DNA of 64,000 nt from Candidatus Latescibacterota bacterium. GTDB taxonomy: Bacteria; Latescibacterota; MWCZ01. Position 1 is the stretch's first letter; the number at the start of each line of letters is the position of its first letter. The translations under genes and the position numbers were made by a program. Positions 35,731-44,999 of this stretch are shown one piece after another. The DNA lies in the NCBI GenBank assembly GCA_022706085.1, contig JAKJDF010000001.1:356526-420525 (forward strand). The letters run 5' to 3'. The notes beneath the pieces were generated by a model that was given only the letters and a program-made list of their open reading frames with translations, was not told the origin of the DNA and did not search any database.

Positions 35731-36651
35731 ATGTCAGGCATTGCCTTCGTTCTCCTGCTTTTGGGGTCGGCACAGGCCGACACCATCCTGTCTCGTGGCT
35801 CTTCGAACGAATGGTGCTGGCGCTGCCACGGCATGGCCACCTTTTCCGTGCTGCGTGCCGACGGAACCATTCGAACGCTGTCCGCGGATTCGACGGCGTT
35901 TCTCACCTCCAATCATCGGCGCCTTCGCTGCGTAACCTGTCACTCGTGGGAGGACGTTCAAGTGTTCCCTCACGGGAAAAACGCGCACATGGCGCAGACG
36001 TGTACCGATTGCCATACGGCGGCGACGCATCCGCTCAACCGGACGGACCCGCTTCAGGCGATGCACTTTCAGGAAATCACTGACGAGTTCCGGAAAAGCG
36101 TTCATTACAAGACTGAAGGCGCGTCGTTCAGTTGCTTTTCCTGCCATGATCCGCACCGGTTCAGGAAATCTGAAAACCCCTCGCTTCAGACTATCGGAAC
36201 ACAGAACGGGGTCTGCCTGGGGTGCCATGGCGATGCGGCCAGATTCGCCACGCTCTCAGAACGGCGGATAGACCTGAGCGCGACGCATGCGTGGCTGCCA
36301 AGGCGGGAACTGCACTGGGAGCATGTCCGCTGCCTTGATTGCCATACGTCGTACGCGCCTCCGAATCTCTCCCACAACATCCTTCCCGCGGACAGCGCCG
36401 TACATGCGTGCGAGCAATGCCACAGGCAGAACTCCATCCTTCTCGACAAGCTGTACCGTTACCGCCACGTTGAAGAAAGAACCAGGAACGGCTTTGTTAA
36501 CGCGGCGCTGGTCAACGATTCCTACGTCATTGGCTCCACTCGAAACCGGTATCTGGACCTCCTTGGCGCGGTCCTCGTTGGCGGCGCATGCGTCGGGGTG
36601 GCAGTGCACGGATTCGGCCGCTGGCAGAGCGCGAGAAAGAAGCGGAAGTGA
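35731..36651 (+). CDS. heptaheme cytochrome c, membrane anchored
   Basis: 306-residue periplasmic electron carrier. Seven CxxCH heme-attachment motifs start at residues 29, 67, 91, 135, 162, 201 and 227. A short signal peptide precedes them (cleavage near AQA-DT, residue 17) and a C-terminal hydrophobic helix (about residues 272-290) with a basic tail anchors the domain. GAGGG lies before the ATG. It is followed by a cytochrome b subunit 8 bases later and an octaheme cytochrome, and likely passes electrons between them. The heme spacing resembles NrfH/c3-like chains (SCHDPH) but not a characterised family that I can name. Confidence 0.85.
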   Translation: MSGIAFVLLLLGSAQADTILSRGSSNEWCWRCHGMATFSVLRADGTIRTLSADSTAFLTSNHRRLRCVTCHSWEDVQVFPHGKNAHMAQTCTDCHTAATHPLNRTDPLQAMHFQEITDEFRKSVHYKTEGASFSCFSCHDPHRFRKSENPSLQTIGTQNGVCLGCHGDAARFATLSERRIDLSATHAWLPRRELHWEHVRCLDCHTSYAPPNLSHNILPADSAVHACEQCHRQNSILLDKLYRYRHVEERTRNGFVNAALVNDSYVIGSTRNRYLDLLGAVLVGGACVGVAVHGFGRWQSARKKRK

Positions 36652-36659
36652 GGACGCAG

Positions 36660-37328
36660 ATGGATACCATACACCGCGAGTACCTCCACCCTCTTTGGGT
36701 GCGTATATGGCACTGGCTGAACGCCGCTCTGTTCCTCGCGTTGACGGTAAGCGGCTTCAGTCTGCATTTCAGCGGCAGCGCGGCGCAGTTGCTTCCATTT
36801 CGTACTGCGATCCTCGTGCATAATGCCTCAGGTGGGCTGTTCGCGATCGCCCTGGTTCTTTACGTCATTCTCCTCGGAATCACCGGGGAGTGGCGCCAGT
36901 ACTTCGCGGTACGGCCGCGGATGCTCACGCTCATCGGGCAAAACCTTCGGTTCTACCTCATCGACGTGTTCAAAGGGGCACCCCACCCCGAATCACCGAC
37001 ACGGACCCAAAAGTTCAATGCGCTACAGCAAGTGACGTATTTTCTCGTACTTGTTGTCGGCATGGTACCCGTTGCCGTGACCGGCGTAATGCTGAGTGTT
37101 CCCGAAACCGCGCCGAAGCAGATCCTCGGAGCGGGGGGGATCTGGCCTGTCGCCGTGTTGCATACATTGCTGGCGTATGGACTGGTTGCGTTCTTTGTCG
37201 GGCACGTCTACCTGACCACGATGGGTCCCACGCTGTGGAGCGACATCAAAAGCATGTTCACCGGATGGCACGAACATGTTCACGGGCAGGCTGATATACA
37301 GCCCCAGGAACAGGGAGACACGCCATGA
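36660..37328 (+). CDS. cytochrome b561-type quinone-oxidoreductase subunit
   Basis: 222-residue inner-membrane diheme cytochrome b related to formate dehydrogenase gamma and thiosulfate reductase cytochrome b subunits. Four transmembrane helices with His ligands in WVRIWHWLN, TAILVHNASGG, AVLHTLLAYG and FFVGHVYLTTMG. It should oxidise menaquinol, or reduce it, and exchange electrons with the neighbouring multiheme proteins. AGGA ahead of ATG 36660 sets the start; an in-frame GTG at 36648 is also possible. It overlaps the octaheme gene by 4 bases. Confidence 0.88.
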   Translation: MDTIHREYLHPLWVRIWHWLNAALFLALTVSGFSLHFSGSAAQLLPFRTAILVHNASGGLFAIALVLYVILLGITGEWRQYFAVRPRMLTLIGQNLRFYLIDVFKGAPHPESPTRTQKFNALQQVTYFLVLVVGMVPVAVTGVMLSVPETAPKQILGAGGIWPVAVLHTLLAYGLVAFFVGHVYLTTMGPTLWSDIKSMFTGWHEHVHGQADIQPQEQGDTP

Positions 37329-39592
37329 CCGACACCCCTCAGCGAAACTCGAACGAATCATTCCCGTGCCCCGGGTGGTGGAAACGTGCATTCCGGAACC
37401 GACGACTGAGGAAGTGGGGCTTCGGGATTATGGTCGCCGTTGTGTGCGGTCTCGCGATCCGGTACATCCTTGTGCCGTGGGGGTTTCAGAAATACACCGG
37501 TGTTGTCAACGCGGAGCTCTCCTATCCGAACAGCAAAGCAGTTTCCGAGGCAGAGTTCGAGGCAATCGCCGCGGATCTTCGTTCCGAAGGCCTTCTCCGG
37601 CGCGCGTTGGCGCTCACGTCGTCGGTAACGGATTCGATCACGCGGAAAACCCGGATCAGGATGATCGCCGCCACACCAAGTTTCCAGCGGCAGGAGGAAT
37701 TCGCGCACATCCGTTATTTCAGAGATGCGGGTATCCGTCGTTATGAGGGCCCCAAAACGTGCATACGTTGCCACGAAACGATTGACGTCCGGAGACCGGA
37801 CGGAACGATCCAGAAAGTGAAGACGATCCCCGATGTTTTGAACACCATCCACTACAAGTTCCAGAGCATGGACGGGGGGTTCACGACGTACGGGTACGAC
37901 GGCCGGCAGGTCAATACAGGCACTCGCGGAATCCCGGTCGGGAAGATAGACCGAGCGTGCGGAGTCCCCGGCAGTTTCTCGTGGACAGGCTGGGCGGCGC
38001 TGATTGAAACGAAGCCTGCCCATGCCGGCGGGGAAGTCGTTCTTCGCAGCGAAGGCTGCGGTCAGTGCCACATCGGGGGCGGGTACCATCCTGCAACCGA
38101 AAACATGATGCCGGGGCTCGTCGTACCGACGCCGAAGGTTGCGGCGGAAGGGCTCGATTGCCTGATCTGCCATGCATCCGCATACGACATGAATCAGCGC
38201 TTTGTGATCAGAGATGAACACGGTCTCCGATGGAATCAGGACAGGTCCCTCCGGGCAGCGCTTTCTGTCGGCAGACCGACGAACGAGAATTGCCTGAATT
38301 GCCACCAGCATAACATGGGTGGAGACACGTACGCCTACAACGCCTCGGCGCAGGCACTTGGCACCCAGAATCAGAGACTTTTGCACAGCACTGCCAAACG
38401 TGGCAATCCGTTCAGCGTACATGATGATGTCCATGCGCGCGCCGGGCTCGTATGTCTGGATTGCCACCGACCGCAAGGGCACAAAATTCCTCGGGGAAAC
38501 AAGGGAACGGATCTGGTGGCGAACGACCTTCCGGGCGTCAAGGTAGAATGCGAGATGTGCCACACGTCCGCACCTCATGTCCGGAATCGCAGAACCCGTG
38601 CGGCGTTGAATGGTCACGCAGACTACATCGCCTGTGAAACCTGCCATATCGCCCGCCTCCTTCCCTTCAACAACGTGTTGAAAGACTGGGTGCATCCGAT
38701 CTGGAACGAAGAAGAAGGCATGTACGTTCCGAAGGCGGTGTACAGCAGCGGTGATCCCAACCGGGGTCTCACGTACCTTTGGTTCAACGGAAACGGAACA
38801 TTTCTCGCGAATGCTCTCGGCGCCAACCCCAACCGCAACCCTGATTACAACCCCCTGATGCGCCAGATAGTCATGATACAAGATCCGGTGGTTCTCGGAG
38901 AAATCGCCGCGAACACACGCGATATCCGAACGCGGTACGGCCTCGATTCCGCTGCGTACATGGCTCGTATCGCCAATGCACTGTCGCAACTTTCGCCGGA
39001 TATGCTTTCGCGGCGGCGGGAAATGATTGAACGCAACCTGCGCGTCCGCATGAATGAAGGGAAGAGCAGAATTTACCCCTTCAAGCTTTTCAACGCCATG
39101 ATGTTCGAAGACCTGAACAACGAGGGACCGTTCGGTGCAATGATTCTGCCCTTCGACTACCGTACGTATTTCGAAACAGGGGACGCTGAAAATGCCGTCA
39201 AGGTCGCGGTTGCGAATCCCATCGTGAAACGGATGTACGAGACCCCGTTCAAGCTCTACATGATGGACGAATTCATGGCGTATTTCGGAGTTGGGAAATG
39301 GACTGCCAGATACCCGCTGGATGCGGGCAACTGGAACGTACAACCTCGCTGGATGCGCCAGATGGGAACTCTCATGGTAAACCACGGCATCCAGCCCGTG
39401 GGCAGGCAGTGCGCGGAGTGCCACAATCGGAACGGCATCCTGGACTTCGCCGCGCTCGGATACACTGCGGACCGCGTGCGCGCACTTCAGAACCTGCCGG
39501 AATTGAGCTATTTTCAGCCACCATTACGGCCGTCACACCGGCAAGAAGGCGTAGAGATCGAGGCAGAGGCAACAGATGCTTCAGAACGGTAA
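37325..39592 (+). CDS. octaheme cytochrome c, N-terminally anchored
   Basis: 755-residue periplasmic multiheme protein. One transmembrane helix (about residues 33-50) anchors it. CxxCH motifs start at residues 146, 245, 279, 323, 377, 409, 437 and 696, so seven hemes lie in the first 441 residues and the eighth is alone near the C terminus after some 255 residues without any heme motif. That gap includes a helical region with conserved-looking aromatic and charged residues and could hold a catalytic or partner-binding domain. It does not match the usual octaheme nitrite or tetrathionate reductases, as no CxxCK motif is seen. Operon with the cytochrome b and heptaheme genes suggests a terminal oxidoreductase or electron-export unit. 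Confidence 0.85.
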   Translation: MTDTPQRNSNESFPCPGWWKRAFRNRRLRKWGFGIMVAVVCGLAIRYILVPWGFQKYTGVVNAELSYPNSKAVSEAEFEAIAADLRSEGLLRRALALTSSVTDSITRKTRIRMIAATPSFQRQEEFAHIRYFRDAGIRRYEGPKTCIRCHETIDVRRPDGTIQKVKTIPDVLNTIHYKFQSMDGGFTTYGYDGRQVNTGTRGIPVGKIDRACGVPGSFSWTGWAALIETKPAHAGGEVVLRSEGCGQCHIGGGYHPATENMMPGLVVPTPKVAAEGLDCLICHASAYDMNQRFVIRDEHGLRWNQDRSLRAALSVGRPTNENCLNCHQHNMGGDTYAYNASAQALGTQNQRLLHSTAKRGNPFSVHDDVHARAGLVCLDCHRPQGHKIPRGNKGTDLVANDLPGVKVECEMCHTSAPHVRNRRTRAALNGHADYIACETCHIARLLPFNNVLKDWVHPIWNEEEGMYVPKAVYSSGDPNRGLTYLWFNGNGTFLANALGANPNRNPDYNPLMRQIVMIQDPVVLGEIAANTRDIRTRYGLDSAAYMARIANALSQLSPDMLSRRREMIERNLRVRMNEGKSRIYPFKLFNAMMFEDLNNEGPFGAMILPFDYRTYFETGDAENAVKVAVANPIVKRMYETPFKLYMMDEFMAYFGVGKWTARYPLDAGNWNVQPRWMRQMGTLMVNHGIQPVGRQCAECHNRNGILDFAALGYTADRVRALQNLPELSYFQPPLRPSHRQEGVEIEAEATDASER

Positions 39593-41036
39593 AATCTGGG
39601 TGGGCAAAGGCGCGGATCCCGTATACCTTCTGCCAACCATGGCAAATCGGCACGGCCTCATTGCGGGAGCAACCGGCACCGGAAAGACCGTGACGCTGAA
39701 GGTGATCGCAGAAGCGTTCAGCGATATGGGCGTTCCGGTGTTCGCTGCCGACATCAAGGGTGATCTGGCAGGGATAGCCGTCGCTGGAACACCTAATCCC
39801 AAGGTGGAAGAACGGTTGCGCACACTCGGCATCGAAGGCTTTCAGTACGCGGGCTTCCCCGTCCGCTTCTGGGACCTGTTTGGCGAAGCAGGCCATCCCG
39901 TGCGCGCAACCGTCTCCGACATGGGCGCGCTTCTGCTCTCGAGGATGCTCGGGCTCAACGATACGCAGGCGGGAGTGCTGAACATCACTTTCCGGGTGGC
40001 GGATGACAACGGCCTTCTCCTTCTGGATCTCGCCGATCTGCGCGCAATGTTGCAGTACGTCGGTGACCACGCAAGCGAGCTTACAACCAGATACGGAAAT
40101 GTCTCCACGCAAAGCGTGGGAGCGATTCTGCGCGCTCTGTTGACGCTGGAGGATCAGGGGGGCGCAAAGTTCTTCGGTGAACCGGCCCTGGATATTTCCG
40201 ACTGGATGCAGGTGGACCCGCAGGGCAAAGGCTACATCAACATATTGCACAGCGAAAAGTTGTACATGTCGCCCGCGCTTTATTCCACGTTTCTCCTCTG
40301 GATGTTGTCAGAGCTGTTCGAAGTGTTACCCGAGGCAGGAGACCTGCAGAAACCCAGATTGGTCTTCTTCTTCGACGAAGCACACCTGTTGTTCAAGGAT
40401 GCGCCAAAGGCACTTCTGGAGAAAATCCAGCAGGTGGTTCGTCTGATCCGTTCCAAAGGCGTCGGGGTCTACTTCGTTACCCAGGTCCCCTCTGATGTTC
40501 CGCAGGAGGTTCTTGGCCAGCTTGGCAATCGCGTGCAACACGCGCTCCGTGCGTTCACACCGGCGGACCAGAAGTTTGTGAGGGCCGCTGCGAGAAGTTT
40601 TCGCGCCAATCCGAATTTCGATTCCGAGAAGACGATTTTGGAACTTGGCACAGGCGAAGCGCTGGTCTCGTTCCTTGACGCCGATGGAAAGCCTTCGATT
40701 GCTGAACGTGCGATGATCCTGCCCCCGCAGAGCTCCTTCTCTGCAATTGACGACAGGACCCGCGGCCGGATCATCTCCTCCTCGTTGCTGGGCCCCAAGT
40801 ATGAGAACGCGGTAAACAGGAAATCAGCCTTCGAGATGCTGCAATCGGAGTCGCCGGCGACGCGTGAAGCATCACAGGAACGGCCGACTGCACCGAAACG
40901 GGTGCCCGCTCGAACCAGCGGACGGAAACCCAGAACTCCGCTGGAAGCCACGGCGGGTTCGATGATGACAACGATCGGACGGGAGGTAGGCAGACAGATT
41001 ATACGAGGCATCCTCGGGTCCATACTCAAACGATAG
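39576..41036 (+). CDS. HerA/DUF853 family ATPase
   Basis: 486-residue cytoplasmic ATPase of the HerA-FtsK superfamily (helicase HerA-like, DUF853). Walker A is GATGTGKT near residues 31-38, Walker B is VFFFDEAH near residue 262, and the arginine-finger region follows TQVPSDVP. The last 100 residues are basic and end in a short amphipathic helix. Function in bacteria is unclear; relatives are thought to move DNA or membranes. ATG 39576 lies 17 bases inside the octaheme cytochrome gene, so it is translationally linked to it although no redox role is known. Confidence 0.85.
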   Translation: MLQNGKIWVGKGADPVYLLPTMANRHGLIAGATGTGKTVTLKVIAEAFSDMGVPVFAADIKGDLAGIAVAGTPNPKVEERLRTLGIEGFQYAGFPVRFWDLFGEAGHPVRATVSDMGALLLSRMLGLNDTQAGVLNITFRVADDNGLLLLDLADLRAMLQYVGDHASELTTRYGNVSTQSVGAILRALLTLEDQGGAKFFGEPALDISDWMQVDPQGKGYINILHSEKLYMSPALYSTFLLWMLSELFEVLPEAGDLQKPRLVFFFDEAHLLFKDAPKALLEKIQQVVRLIRSKGVGVYFVTQVPSDVPQEVLGQLGNRVQHALRAFTPADQKFVRAAARSFRANPNFDSEKTILELGTGEALVSFLDADGKPSIAERAMILPPQSSFSAIDDRTRGRIISSSLLGPKYENAVNRKSAFEMLQSESPATREASQERPTAPKRVPARTSGRKPRTPLEATAGSMMTTIGREVGRQIIRGILGSILKR

Positions 41037-41132
41037 TCTTCGGAACGCTTTTGAACTTCGTAAAGCCGGGCGACTCATGGGTTCACTCAACCGCCCCGGC
41101 CGTCCTCCAGAAACACAAGAACGGTGGTGTGC

Positions 41133-41909
41133 ATGCTGACCAAGAGAATCATACCCTGCCTCGACGTGCGGGCGGGAAAAGTTACCAAAGGGGTCGCCTT
41201 CCAGGGGAACGTCGACGTTGGAGACCCCGTGGCCATGGCAAAGCATTACTACGAACAGGGAGCGGACGAGATCGTCTTCTACGACATCACCGCCTCCCAC
41301 GAGCGACGGGATATCATGATAGATGTGGTGGCCAGCGTGGCCCGCGAGATCTTCATCCCTTTCAGCGTGGGCGGCGGACTGCGAACACTTTCCGACATGC
41401 GCCGGGTGCTCCTTGCCGGTGCGGAAAAGGTCAGCATCGATTCGGGCGCGGTCAGGAACCCCGACACGATACGCCAGGGGGCGAAAGCCTTCGGGCGGCA
41501 GTGCATCGTACTTTCCATGCAGGTGAAAAGGGTCCCGTGCACCCCGAATATTCCCTCGGGGTATGAGATTTTCATTGATGGCGCGCGCACCGCCACCGGG
41601 CTTGATGCGATCGAATGGGCACAACGCGGCGAGGAGCTTGGCGCAGGGGAACTCGTGGTGAACTCAATCGACGCTGACGGTGTGAAGACCGGCTACGATG
41701 TTGACCTGACACGACGCATGGCGGAAGCCGTGGGCATCCCTGTGATCGCTTCGGGCGGCGCGGGAGAGCCTTCGCACCTGTATGACGTTTTTTCTCAAGG
41801 AAACGCTGACGCGGCTATTGTCGCTTCAATGATCCATTTCGGCACGTACTCCATCCCGGAAATCAAGGATTACCTGCACCGGCGTGGCCTCCCGATCAGG
41901 ATGGTGTGA
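41133..41909 (+). CDS. hisF: imidazole glycerol phosphate synthase cyclase subunit
   Basis: 258-residue (beta/alpha)8 enzyme that takes ammonia from HisH to make imidazole glycerol phosphate and AICAR in histidine synthesis. [12 protein letters not shown] holds the catalytic Asp11, [10 protein letters not shown] and [14 protein letters not shown] bind the phosphates, and IASGGAGEP closes the barrel. The residue equal to Thermotoga Asp130, the second catalytic acid, is Gln: the strand reads VLSMQVKRV instead of VVAIDAKRV. The loop after it is longer (PNIPSGYE). Still looks like an ordered HisF, but activity or ligand may differ. hisA lies far away at 59619 and no hisH is in the window. Confidence 0.88.
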   Translation: MLTKRIIPCLDVRAGKVTKGVAFQGNVDVGDPVAMAKHYYEQGADEIVFYDITASHERRDIMIDVVASVAREIFIPFSVGGGLRTLSDMRRVLLAGAEKVSIDSGAVRNPDTIRQGAKAFGRQCIVLSMQVKRVPCTPNIPSGYEIFIDGARTATGLDAIEWAQRGEELGAGELVVNSIDADGVKTGYDVDLTRRMAEAVGIPVIASGGAGEPSHLYDVFSQGNADAAIVASMIHFGTYSIPEIKDYLHRRGLPIRMV

Positions 41910-41972
41910 GTCCCTGAGTAAGACCGGCAGAGAAAGGCGAAAGCGCGGAATCTGTTTTTGTTCAATGGCGGA

Positions 41973-42755
41973 TCAGAGCACGCGAAGGTGGAACCCGCCG
42001 TCTACCACAATCGTGATGCCGGTGGAATACGCAAATCGACCCTCTGCGACCGCGACAACTGCTTGCGCGACATCCTCCGGTTGTCCCCACCTTTTGATGG
42101 GTAGAAGGTTTCCTTCGAAAATCAGTCTGTCGTACTGTTCCCGCACTTTTTCCGTCATATCGGTCTGAATCACCCCCGGTTGAACCTCGTACACACCGAT
42201 GCCATCCCCGGCAAGGCGCGCCGCGAACACTTTCGCTGCCATGGCAAGGCCTGCCTTGCTGACGCAGTAGTCGCCGCGATTCACAGAGGGTGCGAAGGCG
42301 CTGACTGAGGTTATGAACACGATTTTGGGCTGCTGAATGAGCCCGGCGCGCTGCCACTGGATCATTTTCGTCGCCACAGCCTGAGTAAGGAAATAAGGAC
42401 CTTTCAGATTAGTGTGAACAAGCCTGTCGAAGCTTTCTTCAGTCGCCTCCAGAACATCGGCGCGGATTGCCGGCGCAACACCGGCGTTGTTGACGAGCAA
42501 CGTCACGGGACCGAGTCGGTTTTCCGTTTCGGAAATCAGCCCTGCCCGGTCATTGGCATCAGAGATATCCGCGCGGACCGGAACGGCGCGCCGCCCGAGG
42601 CGACTGATCTCCTCACAGGTATCCGCCGCGGCTTCCGCGTTGTGCGCAAAGTTGACCGCGACGTCAAAATTCGCCTTCGCCAACCCGAGTGCAATACTTC
42701 TTCCGATCCCACGCCCGGCCCCGGTCACAACGGCTACAGGAGGTTTTGTTGTCAT
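41973..42755 (-). CDS. SDR-family ketoreductase (FabG-like)
   Basis: 260-residue NAD(P)H-dependent short-chain dehydrogenase. VTGAGRGIG near residue 9-17 binds cofactor, NNAG near residue 88, and the catalytic tetrad is completed by Ser and YCVSK in ITSVSAFAPSVNRGDYCVSKAG. C-terminal VDGGFHLRVL. ATG 42755 follows GGAAGGGGAT. It is the last gene of a run with a squalene/phytoene synthase and an FAD oxidoreductase, so an isoprenoid alcohol or ketone is a possible substrate; annotation as 3-oxoacyl-ACP reductase would be a default. Confidence 0.88.
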   Translation of the reverse strand: MTTKPPVAVVTGAGRGIGRSIALGLAKANFDVAVNFAHNAEAAADTCEEISRLGRRAVPVRADISDANDRAGLISETENRLGPVTLLVNNAGVAPAIRADVLEATEESFDRLVHTNLKGPYFLTQAVATKMIQWQRAGLIQQPKIVFITSVSAFAPSVNRGDYCVSKAGLAMAAKVFAARLAGDGIGVYEVQPGVIQTDMTEKVREQYDRLIFEGNLLPIKRWGQPEDVAQAVVAVAEGRFAYSTGITIVVDGGFHLRVL

Positions 42756-42785
42756 GCGATCCCCTTCCACGCACATCCTCGAGCA

Positions 42786-43697
42786 TCACCAGCAGGGCGG
42801 TCCCGATACGCCTGCTCTGTGGAGGGCGGTTCTGGCGGCGGCGTTGACCACCAGAACCGCCTTCTGCACCTTCGTCAACTGAACCTTTCCGACCAGCACG
42901 GAATGAATGTTCCGGCTGATCTGGAGCGCTACTTCACGATACACGCTCCCCATCAACGCAACAGCCATCCGGGAATCGGCGGAAACCGCACCGCAGAGGG
43001 GGCGCGCCAGATCGAAGTAGTGGAACACGCGTTCGAGTTCGAACTCCATCAGTTGCAGAAACCCCGGCGCAGGCTCCCATGACTTCAGGTCGTCTTCCCT
43101 GCATTTGAACCTAGCCAGATCCTCCAGCGGCACGTAAATTCTCCCCCGGCGCGCATCTTCGGCAACGTCCCGAAGGATGTTCGTCATCTGTAAGGCGGTG
43201 CTCAGGTCCGTCCCCCAGCGCGGAGTTCGCGGGTCGGTCCAGCCAAAAATCGCCAGCGACAACTCACCGATGGTGGTGGCGACACGATCGCAGTACACCA
43301 GCAGTTCCTCGAATGTTGCGTACCGCGTTTTGACAAGGTCCATCCGGCACCCCTCAATGAGTCGCCTGAACGATTCGAGGGGAATGGGAAAACGAGCAAC
43401 CGCGTCTGCAAGAGCCACCAGGATCGGGTGATCTGTAATTCCCCGGTAACACCGTTCCAGCCCCTTTTCCCACTCGTCCAGCAGGGTTTCACGGTCTGCG
43501 TGGCCGGTGTACTCGTCGGCAATGTCGTCAGCGAATCTGCAGAACGCGTACACGGCGTACACCGCGTCGCGTTTGCGTTTCGGAAGGCAACGGAAGCCGA
43601 CGGAGAAGTTGGCTCCGTACAGGTGGGTGATTTCCCGACAATAGCGGTAACACCCGGCAAGATCGTCCAATCGGGGAATGGAAAATGATGAAGACAT
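42786..43697 (-). CDS. squalene/phytoene synthase family enzyme
   Basis: 303-residue head-to-head prenyl transferase joining two FPP or GGPP molecules to give (pre)squalene or phytoene. The two Asp-rich motifs are FADDIADEY (about residues 54-62) and NILRDVAED (about residues 173-181), with YGANFSVGFRCLP before them. Length fits HpnC/HpnD/CrtB-type enzymes. It is 9 bases after the FAD oxidoreductase gene and 30 before the SDR gene, so these form an operon, perhaps a short squalene/hopanoid or carotenoid pathway. Confidence 0.9.
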   Translation of the reverse strand: MSSSFSIPRLDDLAGCYRYCREITHLYGANFSVGFRCLPKRKRDAVYAVYAFCRFADDIADEYTGHADRETLLDEWEKGLERCYRGITDHPILVALADAVARFPIPLESFRRLIEGCRMDLVKTRYATFEELLVYCDRVATTIGELSLAIFGWTDPRTPRWGTDLSTALQMTNILRDVAEDARRGRIYVPLEDLARFKCREDDLKSWEPAPGFLQLMEFELERVFHYFDLARPLCGAVSADSRMAVALMGSVYREVALQISRNIHSVLVGKVQLTKVQKAVLVVNAAARTALHRAGVSGPPCW

Positions 43698-43706
43698 GAT
43701 CAGACG

Positions 43707-44813
43707 TCACCCCTTTGGCATTCTGCACCAGACGCACCGGGAACCGTGCACACAGTCGGGCTGTCCTTTCCACACCGTCCGGGCAATCGTCGCAAGGGCA
43801 CGTTTGGCGGCGCCAGGTTTGTAAAGGGTCTGACCCACCTCGCGGAAGTCCGAACGGGAAGCTTTCGCCAAAAACCAGCGATACGCCAGATGCCCGCCAG
43901 TCTCGTAGAGGAAACGGTTCGCCAGCCCCGTTTTGAACCGCTGACCGAAGTGTTCCTCCCACGCCGGCCCGAAGCCCCGTCCCGAAAGCACACACTGAGC
44001 AGCCAGTACGCCGGACTGCAGGGCAAGCCTGATCCCGAACCCGAAAAGATGATCTGCAAACCCTCCCGCTTCACCCACGTACAGTGGAAACGTGCTCGTC
44101 AGTAGAGGGTCGGGGAGAAAAAGATCGAGTGACCCGGACAGTGTGGGATGCTCGATTCGGGGTACACCTGCGCGCCCCCGAAAAAACGACACCGTTCTGT
44201 GAAACGCCTCCAGCGCACGGTCCTGGTGTCCGACGACCGCAGCACCGACGACGGTATATCCTTCCGCCACAAGCAGATACCCGAAGCCTCCCGGGCAGAT
44301 CCGGTTGTCGAACACCGCGTGGAATCCGTCGGGAAGTCCGGTTCTCCCGAACCATTCGCGGGCAACACCCTGCGCCGCTGCTCCCCCCGTGGCAACGATA
44401 TCGACCTCTTCAGGACGTGCCCTCGTGCGAAACCGGAACTGGACCCCCGCTTCCTCGGCCGCCCGTTTCAGGGCACCATCGAGCGCAGTCGGGCCCGGCC
44501 CTCTTTGAAGCAGGTACCCGAATGGCTCGGAACTCCGTCCGCTCACGCATTTCCCTGACGGACCAAACAGCTGCGCCGAGCGCTGTGGCCAGAGCGATAC
44601 GGGAACCGACCCCAGCAGGCTGCAGAGCTCGATTCGCGCGTCCCTTACATCCGGGTAGTTGGTAAGTAACTGAAGATTTCCCCGGAAATGGCCGCCCACT
44701 TCACCGCGCAATTCGCGTACTTCGACGCTCAACCCTGCCCGGGCAAGCGTTATCGCCGATGCAAGGCCAGCCGGACCGGCCCCCGCGATAACAACGTGTC
44801 TGTGCTTGTCCAC
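43707..44813 (-). CDS. FAD-dependent oxidoreductase, isoprenoid type
   Basis: 368-residue flavoprotein with GAGPAGLASAITLARAG at the N terminus and a second FAD region (LYVGEAGGFADHLFGFGI) typical of geranylgeranyl-reductase/carotenoid-desaturase relatives. The C-terminal tail contains CVHGSRCVWC, a close cluster of three Cys that could bind a metal. GTG 44813 is chosen because GGGGAG lies 5 bases ahead; the frame is open to 44876. First in an operon with a squalene/phytoene synthase; a role in reducing or desaturating its product is inferred. Confidence 0.8.
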   Translation of the reverse strand: MDKHRHVVIAGAGPAGLASAITLARAGLSVEVRELRGEVGGHFRGNLQLLTNYPDVRDARIELCSLLGSVPVSLWPQRSAQLFGPSGKCVSGRSSEPFGYLLQRGPGPTALDGALKRAAEEAGVQFRFRTRARPEEVDIVATGGAAAQGVAREWFGRTGLPDGFHAVFDNRICPGGFGYLLVAEGYTVVGAAVVGHQDRALEAFHRTVSFFRGRAGVPRIEHPTLSGSLDLFLPDPLLTSTFPLYVGEAGGFADHLFGFGIRLALQSGVLAAQCVLSGRGFGPAWEEHFGQRFKTGLANRFLYETGGHLAYRWFLAKASRSDFREVGQTLYKPGAAKRALATIARTVWKGQPDCVHGSRCVWCRMPKG

Positions 44814-44999
44814 TGACTCCCCGTATGACACGATCGACGGGCACACGGAATCTGACGGGCCATCCCGCCCGACCACGTCGCGTTCAGCTTTCCTCGCCCC
44901 GAACCAGCCCTTCTCCAGTTCCCTTGACTGCCGCCAAACGTCCGTGTGTCGCCAGTTCTTGACGCGGCGTCCGAAGCCCTTCCTGAACAGGCGCGTGCA

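Noticed and set aside
37358-39424. 688-codon minus-strand open frame
   Set aside because: Fully opposite the octaheme cytochrome gene with its eight CxxCH motifs; the antisense protein is His/Arg-rich without domains.
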